The notes below the pieces were generated by a model. The model was not told the origin of the DNA, did not search any database, and was given only the letters and a program-made list of their open reading frames with translations. The position numbers and the translations under genes were made by a program. Of a stretch of DNA of 64,000 nucleotides, positions 33,440-43,896 are shown one piece after another; positions within the stretch are counted from its first letter, which is position 1, and every line of letters starts with the position of its first letter. This stretch comes from Dromaius novaehollandiae (Eukaryota > Chordata > Aves > Casuariiformes > Dromaiidae): NCBI RefSeq assembly GCF_036370855.1, contig NC_088101.1, positions 6,889,501-6,953,500 on the forward strand, read 5' to 3'.

Positions 33440-33690
33440 GTGTGTGTGTGTGCATATTCCCCCCATCATGCTTGGGGATGGAGGCTAAGTCCTGCATTTC
33501 TGGTGCTCCCAGACAGGCCCCAGGGGCTCGTTTGGGGGCTCCAAAATGGAGGCTCATCCTGCAAGTCTGGGGCTCAAGCCCAGGCTTCTGGGACTGGTCT
33601 CAGAGCTCAGAAAGGGGGCTAGGTCCTGGGTTTGGGTGCTGGAGAGCAGGTTCAGGGGGCTGTATTGGGCCTTTGGCCCCTGCACCCCTC
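33440..33690. other. Deletion junction: ERV integrase fused to MROH 3' flank
   Basis: Sequence identical to ERV integrase (as at 44310-44335) runs through a short GT tract to GCATATTC at about 33460. It then becomes sequence homologous to the MROH 3' flank (17364-17560), including the right arm of the 45-bp inverted repeat at 33497-33541, and leads into the satellite. A complete unit would have the ERV 5' half and the MROH gene here. Confidence 0.75.
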
Positions 33691-34110
33691 CGGCCCCTAA
33701 GCCCCTTCCGCCCCACGGCCCCATCAGCCCCTCCGCCCCCCGGGCCCCCTGCCCCTCCGCCCCCCTGCCCCTCCGCCCTCCGCCACTCCGCCCCTGCGCC
33801 CCTCCGCCACTGCGCCCTCCGGCACTCTGCCACACCACCCCTCCGCACTCCGCCCCTGTGCCACTCCACCCTGCGCCCTCCGCCCTTCCGCCCTCGGCCC
33901 TCTGGCCCCCGCACCTCCGCCCCCCGCACCTCCGCCCTTTCACCCTCCAACGTTCCGCCCTCCACCCTTCTTCCCTTCTGCCCTTCCACGCTCCGCCCCT
34001 CCGCCCTCCTGCCCCCCCACCCATTCCACCCTTTCCACCCTTCCGCCCCTCCAGCCTTCCGCCTCTTCCCCCCCTCTGCCCCTTCCACCCTGCCGCCTCA
34101 TCCGCCCTGG
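33690..34110. repeat. Short pyrimidine-rich minisatellite
   Basis: This is the same 8-9 bp CCGCCCCTC-type array as at 17570-21612 but only about 420 bp long and more interrupted. It starts from the same lead-in (GCCCCTGCACCCCTCCGG). The right part resembles 21300-21610. Confidence 0.85.
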
Positions 34111-34117
34111 AAGGGCC

Positions 34118-34796
34118 ACGGCCACGGTGAAGCGGTGGAAAAAAGAGCCATGGCCATGGCCAGCTGGCGGGCCGAAGGAAGGGCCACGGCCAGGGTGGGC
34201 GGGCAGAAGGAAGGAAGGAAGGAAGGGCAGGCGGGCTACAGCCAGGGCGGGCGGAAGGAAGGAAGGAAGGTCCACGGCCAGGGCGGGCGGAAGGAAGGAA
34301 GGGCCAGGGCGGGCGGGCGGAAGGAAGGAAGGGCCACGGCCAGGGCGGGCGGGTGGGTGGGCGGAAGGAAGGAAGGAAGGGCCACGACCAGGGCAGGCGG
34401 GCGGAAGGAAGGGCCAGGGCGGGCGGGCGGGCGGAAGGAAGGGTCACGGCCAGGGCGGGCGGGCGGGCGGAAGGAAGGAAGGGCCACGGCCAGGGCGGGC
34501 GGACGGAAGGAAGGAAGGGCCACGGCCAGGGCGGGCGGGCGGAAGGAAGGGCCACGGCGCGGGCGGGCAGGCGGGCAGAAGGAAGGAAGGGCGGGCCACG
34601 GCCAGGGCGGGCGGGCAGAAGGAAGGGCGGGCCACGGCCAGGGCGGGCGGGCAGGCCGAAGGAAGGGCAGGCAGGCCACCACCAGGGCAGGTGGAAGGAT
34701 GGGCGGGCCACCACCAGGGCGGGCGGGTGGAAGGAAGGAAGGGCAGGCGGGCCACCGCCAGGGCGGGCGGAAGGAAGGAAGGGCGGGCAGGCCCTC
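34118..34796. repeat. GC-rich purine-biased minisatellite, second array
   Basis: Units of the GGAAGGAAGGGCCACGGCCA plus GGGCGGGCGG type are longer in number than in the first array. The array ends abruptly at the A2 boundary (CTCATTCCCTCCCCCTCTCC, about 34803). The strand-bias switch from the C-rich array lies at about 34112. Confidence 0.85.
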
Positions 34797-36770
34797 TCAC
34801 TCCCTCATTCCCTCCCCCTCTCCCCCCACCTTTTCTTCTACCTGGGCACTTCCAGTTGAGTGCTTGGCCTCAAGCCAGGGCAAGTCTCTCACCAATTCAA
34901 CAAGGCCCAAACAGCACCCCTGATTTTCAGCTAAGTTTTTGAGTATGGAATAGCAATAACCCAATCCCACCAAGAGTGCCTCTACTACAGAGTTACTATG
35001 ACACACAGGACAGCATTCAGATCTAGGACACCCCCACTGACACCACTTTCCCTTCTCACCATAGTCTAATTCCAACAGATGCTTCTTCCCCTGGACAACA
35101 GCATGAAGTCACCACGGCTTCAAGTTGTTTTTAAAGCAGTTACACACCTAAAGGTACTACAGAAAGAGACAGGATAATCCTCGACAGAAAAAGACAAGCT
35201 AACAGTCCTTTCCCAAGCCAGGGCCCTCTAGGAAGGGAGCATTTCAACACCAGAAAGAGGACCAGAATGGGAGCAGTCCCTCTGCCTCAGCTTAGGAAGC
35301 CAGGGAGCAGTAAAAGCAAGAACTCAATTCTGTCCTCCAGAGCAAGGCCAGAGCTGGAGACAAGACAGAGTAGCTGGGAGCATTAGGTCTCATGCTTATG
35401 TTAGGTCTGTCCCTACGCCAAGCAGGACTCGTGGATGGTTAACTTCACTAGGCCTGTACATAACACTAGCCCTGCTCTGAGCTGCAGCCCTTAGCTTCCC
35501 TGCTACAGCAACCCCAGTGCTCCCTTGCTTGTCCACACAGGTAACTGGTTTCTGTCCCCCTCCCCACCCCCTTTGTGGCTGCGTAACTCCATACATCCAC
35601 ATGTCACATTAAATGGAAGGGGAGGACAGAGGCCAGGATTCCCTCATCAGCAAGGACACAGCCTGCACACATCCACCCACCAGCTCACAGCTCCAGTGCT
35701 GCCCTGCTGCAAAATTAAAGCAGGCCTCCCTTTGTGAGGACAGCAGTGAGACAGGAAACCATATATTCCACACCATTAACCCTCAAGTACACTTCCCTCT
35801 AACCAAGCTCCAGACTATCAAGCCTCTACAACCTGCAACAGTTGGGTTTCAGCTATTTCAGCTTAACACTGGATACACTGAACTATTTAGCAGCTTAACA
35901 CCCTTGGCACATTTAACTTTCACACCCAGAGATTAGCCTGAGAGTGCAGCCACTTTATAGGTCAAACCCTCCCACAGTGGAGTCTAGCTTTTTCTTAAAA
36001 AGAAAAACCTTCACCCCCCTGAGACACTTTCAAAGCCATTTGTGGTTTTTTATATTGGTCTCTTCAGGGCAAGCATCTGAAGAGAAGCAGTGTCTGAAGA
36101 CCCTGTCACACAACACTAAGACCTCCCAGTCACTGCTAGAACTCCTCCCCAGCACACCTCACTGTATCCCCCAGCTCTTACAGGTGCACCTCACTGGGAC
36201 ATGCCAGGTGAGGGTAACCACCTCACCACCCCCCTCCCCAGACCCCTTCACAGCTGGGACACTGAGTGGGTGGCATGCCCACTGCTAGTTACTGCTTGTA
36301 AAGCATTTCCATGTGACTACACTAATCCCAACACAAGCTTTGAGCTCACCACAAGAAAACCCTCTGTGTCATCAGACAGAATCCACAAGGAAATCCTGAC
36401 TATCAACTAGTCAAGCATCTTGTAGTTCAGCAAGACAGGAACTCAATGAGCCTGGAGTTGAACAGTGCTGACCCCTCCAAAAGGCAAGCCTGCCAAGAGC
36501 CATGCTTTGCACTTTCAGCTACTTCCAGAGAAGCAAGACTCTGCACACTGGGCAGCACAGGGTGTCCTATCATTTTACCCTTGATGTGGTAGCTGGCCCC
36601 CTTCTGTGTCCTGGGGGCATAAGCCATGTCTTTAGCTAGGGCAGCAGCAGCTCAGGCTTTTGAAGCCCAGAGACTGCAGCAGAGCTCTCCTGCAGCTGCT
36701 TCTCTCTTCTCAGCTGCAGCACTCCACATGCCTTTGGAGAGCTCCAGAGAGAAACAAGAGCATCCAAAGG

Positions 36771-37414
36771 TGTTACAAGACAACCCTGAGAAGCTCAGAA
36801 AGAATGTCTGAAGTAGGTACATTTGGATAACTTCTATCTTAGCTAGAAGTTGCTTAGCATGAGTAGCTAAATTTGCTGAAGCCTTAGGCCGCGCTCCTAG
36901 TTCGGTAAGAAAGGGCCTCAGAGCTGGTGCAGGCTGGAAAGATGAGGGAGTTACAAGCAGCCTGCATTCCTGTGCCCCACTCTCCGAAAGGGAGGATGTC
37001 AAGGCTGAGAAATAAGGCCTGTTTGGGTGCCAGGACCTTGGGAAGCAAAGCCTCCTCTCACTGTTGAAAACAGTGCTGATTAAGGGGTCTGGATTATGTC
37101 CTCTTCCTCAGGACCTTGGGAGATAACACCTATTGACCTAGCTGGGGCAGTGTTAACTGATCAGGACCTTGAGAAGCAGGGGTGGGACCCAGGGAATGAA
37201 GAAATCACTAACCAATCACTGTAAAAGGGAAAGTCGCAAATCTGGCAATTTGTGTGTATAAATGCTACTTGAAAAGTTGGGGGGGTGTGCTTGATTTGTG
37301 GGAAACCACTGAGCACCCAGGCTCGCGCAACTCTGAAATAAACAAATGTCTCTCCTGAGTGTGTAATTATTGGCTTATTGCACACCGGGCAACAAATCCG
37401 CTTTTCAGACAACA
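36771..37414 (+). mobile_element. Solo ERV LTR inserted in A2, 644 bp, with 4-bp target duplication
   Basis: The element starts TGTT and ends AACA, and is flanked by AAGG on both sides (36767-36770 and 37415-37418). A1 has the uninterrupted site at about 25036-25052. Inside are CCAAT (37212), TATAAA (37257-37262) and AATAAA (37337-37342) at LTR-like spacing. The 5' part is homologous to the minus-strand LTRs of this window (TTTGCTGAAGCCTTAGGCC), while the 3' part differs. A 4-bp target duplication fits gammaretrovirus-like integration. Confidence 0.85.
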
Positions 37415-38154
37415 AAGGGAGCTGGAAAGAGAGGAGACACTCATTTCTCCTCAAAACATAGCACTGCCAAGCATCTGCCAAACATGGCTGTGAAGCTATC
37501 TGACCAAACTTGGGAGGTCTTTGAACACTTTGTGTTTTGTCTCTCATTCTTCTCTGCTAGGCTTGATTACAACAACACTGCTTAATTTAAGCTTGAAGCA
37601 TGAAGATTTCTTGAGAAGACCTGCCTTAAGTACTGGGACATTTGGAAAAACACTCTCACCTCCATCTCAGAAGGCACAGGCATAGTCAAGGAATGACTCT
37701 GACCCAACTCTGTCATAGGAACTGGGTTTTGTGGTCAGAAAACAATGCTTTTGAAGAACTCCCTCCTGAGCTGGTCATCTAAGCATCTTTCACAGCCTCC
37801 CCACCTTCTTCCCCCCTCCCCCCAGCATAAAATAGCCTTTCCTGCAAGATAAGGAGAGGCAATAAACAAGCTGCATGAAAGAGGAATTCAAGCCCTTTCA
37901 GCTGCAGGGATTCTACATCTGACCAGCTCCTTTGATTTCACACTTTTTGCTTTCCAAGAAATGAGACTGGGAGTTTTCAAGCTTCTCCTGGTGGGGCACT
38001 CTTCCCATTTAAAGAGAGCAGCCCAAGAAGCATCCTACCAGAAGCTGAAGGGCACAGCTTTTCAACAGGGACTCCTCAGGAGATCAGAAGTATTAGCCCC
38101 TCAAATCACAGAGTAACTCCTAGCAAGGAGCACTCAACCCTAGTTACATACTTA

Positions 38155-38428
38155 CCTCCTAAGGAACAGGAAACACAGCAGGACTCCAGGAACAAACACA
38201 AGCTTACAAGCCTGGGTGATCCAAACACACACAGACACACAGTCAGCCTTTGCACACCTACAGCCCTACAATGCCAGGGCACCACAGCAACTTTAAGAGT
38301 CACCTCACACAGAGCTCCACACAGCATAAAACAGAGACAAACAACTAAACAGACCATGCACAAGCACCACCCTAGAGACCCAGCCCCCAAAACACACTCA
38401 CCCTGCAAAACAAAAACAAAAACAAAAA

Positions 38429-38501
<73 letters not shown>

Positions 38502-38615
38502 TCACTCACTCACTCACTCACTCACTCTCCCAGGGCACCCAGCAGGAACAAGCACCCCCTCACCAAGCTTAAATGCAGCCCTCTGGCCAATGGGTAGAGG
38601 ACAGGTGGGTGGAAG
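38155..38615 (-). promoter_or_regulatory. Promoter-like arm with splice donor (minus strand), A2
   Basis: A2 counterpart of 25770-26130: CCATTGG and ATTTAAG on the minus strand, with the GTAAGTA donor near 38150. Between promoter and donor a compound microsatellite has expanded. The opposing arm found in A1 is deleted here. Confidence 0.3.
38406..38527. repeat. Compound microsatellite (AAAAC)n-(AC)n-(ACTC)n
   Basis: AAAAC repeats (38406-38431) pass into about 65 bp of AC dinucleotides (38432-38496) and then ACTC tetranucleotides to 38527. The matching A1 stretch (about 26000-26045) has no such tract, so the expansion is specific to A2. Confidence 0.9.
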
Positions 38616-39305
38616 CCCCAGCTGATTCTGGTCAGGGAAGCCACAGCTGAGCCTGGTCAGGGCAATTAAGGCCTCCTGCTGCACCAAGGGCCCTAGTGCC
38701 ATAGCAAGAAAGCTCTTCCATGTGAAAAGTGACAGTCCCTTGGAACACCTCACATGGAAGCAAAGCTTAACCATGACAATTTTGTTAGGTGGGTATATCA
38801 TACCCACATATATACGTGTCACCTGCCCCCAAAGGCCTTTGATACGATGGTAGTGAAAGCCTTCTTTGAATACCTGCTAGCGTTTGATGTTGAGAACCTT
38901 CCCAACACTTCCAAGAAGCTGTACCTGCCTAGATGTGCAGCGCGAGCATACAGGAATCCTTCTCCTGCAGGTGTCATGTATCTTGCTATCTGTGGCTCAA
39001 GCATTCCCAGCACCAGAGGTGGTGCCTCTGCATTTCACATCCCTCACAGATTTTTCTTTCCTGAGAGTTTGTCCAGGCTTTTTTGGAGCCCATGTGAACT
39101 GTTCACATCCAGCCAGAAATTCCAGCGCCTATTTATGCATTATGTGAAGAAACATCTCTTGCATGCTTTGGGCCTGGCCCTTGCTAGCACTGCTTAGGGG
39201 CTTTTTTTAGTCCCTACAACGCAAGAAGCAGAAAACATTCCCCAGTCATTTTCCTCTCTTGCAGAATCTTTTGGCGTTTCCTCAGCAAACTACCTAAAAC
39301 TCCAG

Positions 39306-39722
39306 CACCAGCTGGAGCTGGGTGCTGCTGAAGAGGGACCCTGAACAAAGAAATCCCTGGGCAATTGTAACTCTTCAGTCTAAGTTCTCCACCCCTTGTG
39401 TGGTAGTTGGGACCACCAGCAATACTCAGGTGTGGGGTCTTCCTGTTCCTCCTTGGGTCCCATTGGTGTCCCTAGGCAGGCTGTCTCTTCCCTTCTCTTT
39501 GCTGCTGTGACTTGTGCTGAGGGACGTGCCTTTGTTCCTTGTTGGGTCCTGCCCTTGTCTCCCAAGGTCCCGAGGAGGAAGAGGTGGTAATTCCAGACCA
39601 CAGGAACTACCCCTGCCCCAGCAGGGACAGGAGGCTTTGTTTCTCAAGGTCCTGATGGCCAGCACAGGCCTTATTTCAAAGTCCTGACATCCTCCCTTTC
39701 AGAGTGTGAGGCATGGGAATGC
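39306..39722 (-). mobile_element. Truncated ERV LTR, A2
   Basis: Internal part of the LTR seen whole at 27715-28415. Its left end is lost with the 1-kb deletion at about 39300 and its right end with a second deletion at about 39722. Confidence 0.6.
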
Positions 39723-40859
39723 ATGTCAGAGCCTTCTAGTGCTGTGGCTTCTGACTCCCTTCAGGATTATTTGGGAAGAGATGCTTGGTGTGTGTTAAAC
39801 TCTCTTAAAGCAAGGCTTCATTTAATGCCCCGTGCTGCTGGTGCCCACAACACAGTTGTGTCCTTGTTGGGAATTGCTTCTGAGTCCCTCGGAGTGAGAG
39901 GGGAAATGGAGCAGGGACTGTGTCAGAGCAGCAAGTGGGAGCTGGAACTGGCACATGGCCTTCTTGCTCTGTAAGAGAAAACAGTCCTTTGAAGTTCCTG
40001 TTGTTGTCCCAACTGGAATGCAGGCACTGAAGGAGAGGAGTAAACAGTGGCCTGGAAGAGACCATCCAGGCTCTTCCCGAATGAGCAGTAGTTGGGGGTA
40101 GTTGCATTAGGATGTGCTATCTCTTTTAGCCTTATGTTGATTTAAAAGAGAGCAAGTCTAAGCAAATGCTTGTCAGCCAACAAGTGTCAACTAACAACAA
40201 AGCAGGAAAAGCCTCAGGCAGTGAAGAGCTCTTCTCCCATGCACAAGGTGTTTCCTGGGTTTTTTGGTCAGCAAACTGAATTGATTCAGGCCCTGGAGTG
40301 GAAACCCAATGTGGTGGGAACCCAGGTCTTGGCTCCAAGTCAAGGCAGGTGGTGAGGAAGGCCTTGGGAGTCAGGGTGCCCTGGGTCTGCTCCTGGGAGC
40401 TCCTCACAGCTGTAGCACAAGCAGATGCTGCCTCCAATTCTCCTGCCATGGAGGGGCTGGGGTGGGCAGGAAGGCAAGGAGGGGAGCCCTTGGCATGAGC
40501 CCTCAGAGTTGTCCCAGTGGGACCTGGTGCTTCTTGACTGCCCCAAAGCAGCAGGTCTGATCTGGTGCTGATTAACCAATTAAAACTGCCTGAATTTCCC
40601 TAACTGAAGGAGGGAAGGAAATGAGTGTGACCTCCCCCCCAACACCCCTTCCCATGATAATGGAGGAAGGACTGCTGTTTGTGCTCTGCCAGGGTGTGGA
40701 TTTTCTCCCCTTCCTGGCTTTTGACAGCTGGTTTTGATGCTTTTTCTTCCCTGTTTTGGGGACAGTGCTTCTTGAGACAGGGGGCTCCTTCTCAGAAGCT
40801 GTTTTCCAGTGTCTCTAAGTGGGTGCTTGGAGCTTCTCAGCACTGTCCCCTCCCTGGGC

Positions 40860-41290
40860 ACCTCTTGGTGTTACTCCCTCTTTTGCCCTAGGGGCCCTTT
40901 GCCTCAGGCTGCCTTTCTCCTTCCAGGAGCTTCTGGAAGCTTCTGGGGCTGCCTGTGGGGCGGGGCTGCAGCTGATTGGTGGAGGGGTGGGGCTGGTGTG
41001 AGCTGGTGTGAGGGCTGTTGTGGGGGAGGGGGGAGTGACAGGAGCTGCCTCAGGGAGTGGGGGGGCTTCCCCCAGGCTGCGGGGGGGCTGGGTGCCTCTT
41101 GCAGGGGGTGACTGCCCCGGGCCGTGGGAGCCCTGCTGTGCTGGAGGCAGTGGGTGGCTGGGGAGCAGGAGCTGGGGCTGTGCAGCACCAGGGGGGAGGA
41201 GCTGGGGACACCAGCCCCTTTGCAGAGCTCTGCTGAGGTCAGTGCCTGAGCCCGGGGGCAGGGCAGGAGGGACAACTGGGGACAAGGCTG
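40860..41290 (+). promoter_or_regulatory. GC-box/CCAAT promoter-like region, A2
   Basis: Counterpart of 29990-30450 with the same GC box and inverted CCAAT. A small duplication of GGAGCTGGGG-type sequence at about 41163-41210 distinguishes it from A1. Confidence 0.3.
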
Positions 41291-41912
41291 GTGAGAGGCC
41301 TGAGCTGGGGAGGCTGTGAGCTCCTGCCTCCCGGCAGCTGCAGCAGGGCTGCTTGTGCCTGCTGACCCGAGGGTCTGGGCAGGGCCCTGTGCCCAGTAGC
41401 TGAATGGGGCAACAAGCCCTGGTAGGACAGTTGGGAAAGCAGCTGGCTCTGGAAGGAGCTCGTGCAGCTTTTGCATTTGGATGTGTGATGTGCTGAGGGG
41501 GAGCAGCAGGTGACAGTGCCTGGGGGCTCCTTTCAGCAGGCAGCAGTCCCCTGTCTTCCTGCCAGACATGCTGTCATGGCACAGGCATCGCTTGTTGGGG
41601 GCTTTTTCCTGGGCCTCGTGCTCTTTGGAGAGCCCTTTTTAGTCTTTCTCATGAGAGGTTGTGAAGCTTGATGGGCCTGAGATGTTAGTGGCTTGTCAGA
41701 GGAACCATCCAGTGAGGTGAGTTGCTGCATGCTTTGAGTTTCCAGTCTCTGCCTAGTCCATTGACATGGGTGTTGATCACCCCAATGGGCTTGAATAAGC
41801 TTTGCTTGGAGGTACAACAGTGTAGTGATTGCCCCTGTGTTTCAGTATGTGGCATGCCAAGTCCTGTAGCTAATCACGGGGTACAATTGGATTGACTGCT
41901 TTTCCCCTGCAG

Positions 41913-42020
41913 GTCTTAGAAGAGTGCTGTGTCTCATGAACATGGCAAGATGGGGTCTGCTCCCAAGGCAGACATAACTGGCATCCGAAGGCTGCCATCA
42001 AAAGCTGAAAAATGTACCTG
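41913..42020 (+). other. Putative exon conserved in both A copies, A2
   Basis: Identical to 31036-31143, including the acceptor, donor and short open frame. The flanking intron-like sequence has an indel nearby, so the identity of the 108-bp core is notable but not decisive. Confidence 0.35.
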
Positions 42021-42657
42021 GTATGTTGTCTGCCTCGTGTTGCTTTGACTTTTTAGACATGATAGAAGTCAAATAGGACTGCTTCAGAGACTGCCTAAAA
42101 CTATTTTATCTGTCAAGGAGATTCCCCAACTGCCTTCTACTATAGGGTGTGTGCAGAAACTGAGTGGTGTGTAAAACTAGCCCTTACCAGCCCCCCAGGA
42201 GACTCCTGAGCTTAGGACAGTGTGTTTCAACATGACTGCTTTGTGAGCTCTTGGAGCACAGTCCAAATCTCTCCTGAATGTAGTGGGGCCAGGAGGGACT
42301 TGTGGGAGGAGCAGGGGGTTAAGAGTGTTGCCCTTCTGGTGACAGCTGGAACAGAGGCTCAAAAGGAGAGCAAGGGCAGTTTGGGTGGTTTGAGAAGGGA
42401 TGAATTATTTCCAGAGCTGCTGAGAATGAGTAGCCCTCTTGGGAGGGGGGAGTATTGGCAGGCAAGGCCCTATTTAAATCCTTTAGTACTGCTGAACTGT
42501 GTCTTAAAATCATGTACAAGGTAAAGCCCTCGGGTAATAAGCAGAGAAATTGTCAGGCATGACACTAACCCTTGAGCATGGGGCTTCCTAAAGAGGCTCA
42601 GACCAGCAGTTGGTATTGCTCCAACAGTGTTAGGGAAGGTTAGGTTTGCTGCCCACC

Positions 42658-43347
42658 ACAGCAGGGTCTGACCCTAGGTTCCTGCTGGGAAGTGTGGAGC
42701 CAAATCCAAGTGAATGAAATGAATTTTAATGGCATGTGTGCAGTAATTGCAGCTGGAGCTGGGTGCCTCTGGAAAGGGACCCTAAGGAAAGGAATCCCTG
42801 GGCAATTGTAGCCTTTGAATCCAAGGTCTCCACCCCTCATGTGGTAGTTGGGACCAACAGTGATATTCAGCTCTGGGGTCTCCTGTTCCTTATTGGGTCT
42901 CATTGTTGTCCCTGGGCAGGCTGTTTCTTTCCTCATCTTTACTGGTGTGGTTTCTGCTGAGGGATGTGCCTTTGTTCCTTGTTGGGTCCCTCTGTCTCTC
43001 AGGGTCCTGAGGAGGAGGAGGTGGTTGCAGACCACAACTCTCCCTGCCCCAGCAGGGAGAGGAGGCTTTGAAATAAGGCCTGTGCTGGCCATCAGGACCT
43101 TGAGAAACAGCGTTGTGACATCCTCCCTTCTGGAGTGTGAGACACAGGGGTACAGACTGCTTGTGATGTCCTTGTCCTTCCAGCTGGAGCTGGCCCTGGG
43201 GCCTCTTTTCCTGAGCTGGATGCAAGTCCCTCCTGTTCTCTGAGTGTGGCCTAAGGCTTCAGCAAATTGAACTACTCATGCCAAGTGTTTATAGAAGTTG
43301 TGCTGGGCAGCTACCTCTAGACAGTTTCAGTTCAATGTTCTTTAGCA
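42658..43347 (-). repeat. ERV 3' LTR with 41-bp microinversion
   Basis: Counterpart of 31782-32471. Bases 43069-43109 are the reverse complement of the corresponding A1 bases 32193-32233, with one mismatch, while the flanks stay collinear. Confidence 0.8.
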
Positions 43348-43378
43348 GTCCTCCCTTTGTTTTTATTAAGCATCCCTG

Positions 43379-43762
43379 CTAACACTTGAAACAGTCCTCA
43401 GTCTTCTGAGGCAGACTGTCACTTTCCATAATTTCATGTATAATATGGTTGTAAGTGATAGGCATGACACAGCTGAACTTAACTACTACTGGGTGCAGCA
43501 GGTGATTATAAATCCCTGTTGTGCTTGGTGACCATCCTAGGAGTGTTTCCCACCCATGATGGTCTCCATCCTTCCTTATCCTTTCTAAGACATGGTATCT
43601 CTTCTGTATCATGAGTGGTGGGAGTTCTTGTCCATTGTTTTGGATGCCTTCTAGCAGTTGATGCAGGTCATCATGTTGTAGTAGCTTTTTCACCAGTGTA
43701 AGATGTATTCCAGTGGGGGTAGGTAGTAAATTCTGAGTCAATGTATAATTAGATGGTAACAA
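43379..43762 (-). pseudogene. env: ERV env transmembrane-subunit remnant, complete-copy ERV
   Basis: 127 codons nearly identical to 32503-32886 (one visible residue change, NNGQELPP for NNGQELSP). It holds only the C-terminal TM part, followed by the polypurine tract and LTR. There is no SU, signal peptide or start of its own. Confidence 0.6.
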
Positions 43763-43896
43763 CTGTTAGATCTTAACAGGAGCTGAATGATTGAAGTTGC
43801 ATCCCATAATTTTGGTCCAGTTATGAACACAAATATTTGAGTCACTACTTGTATTTGCAGCAGTGGTGTCTATGAATATAAGACTGCCAAGGGTTC

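Larger units (their letters stand above)
23066..33460. repeat. Segment A1, first copy of a 10-kb duplicated segment
   Basis: This segment matches A2 (34797-44335) in order and orientation, with scattered substitutions and several large indels. Compared with A1, A2 has gained a 644-bp solo LTR and a microsatellite. A2 has lost about 1 kb (26812-27806) and parts of 28225-28900. Apart from the subfeatures listed separately, 23066-25760 and 28416-29990 hold no gene that I can support. Confidence 0.85.
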
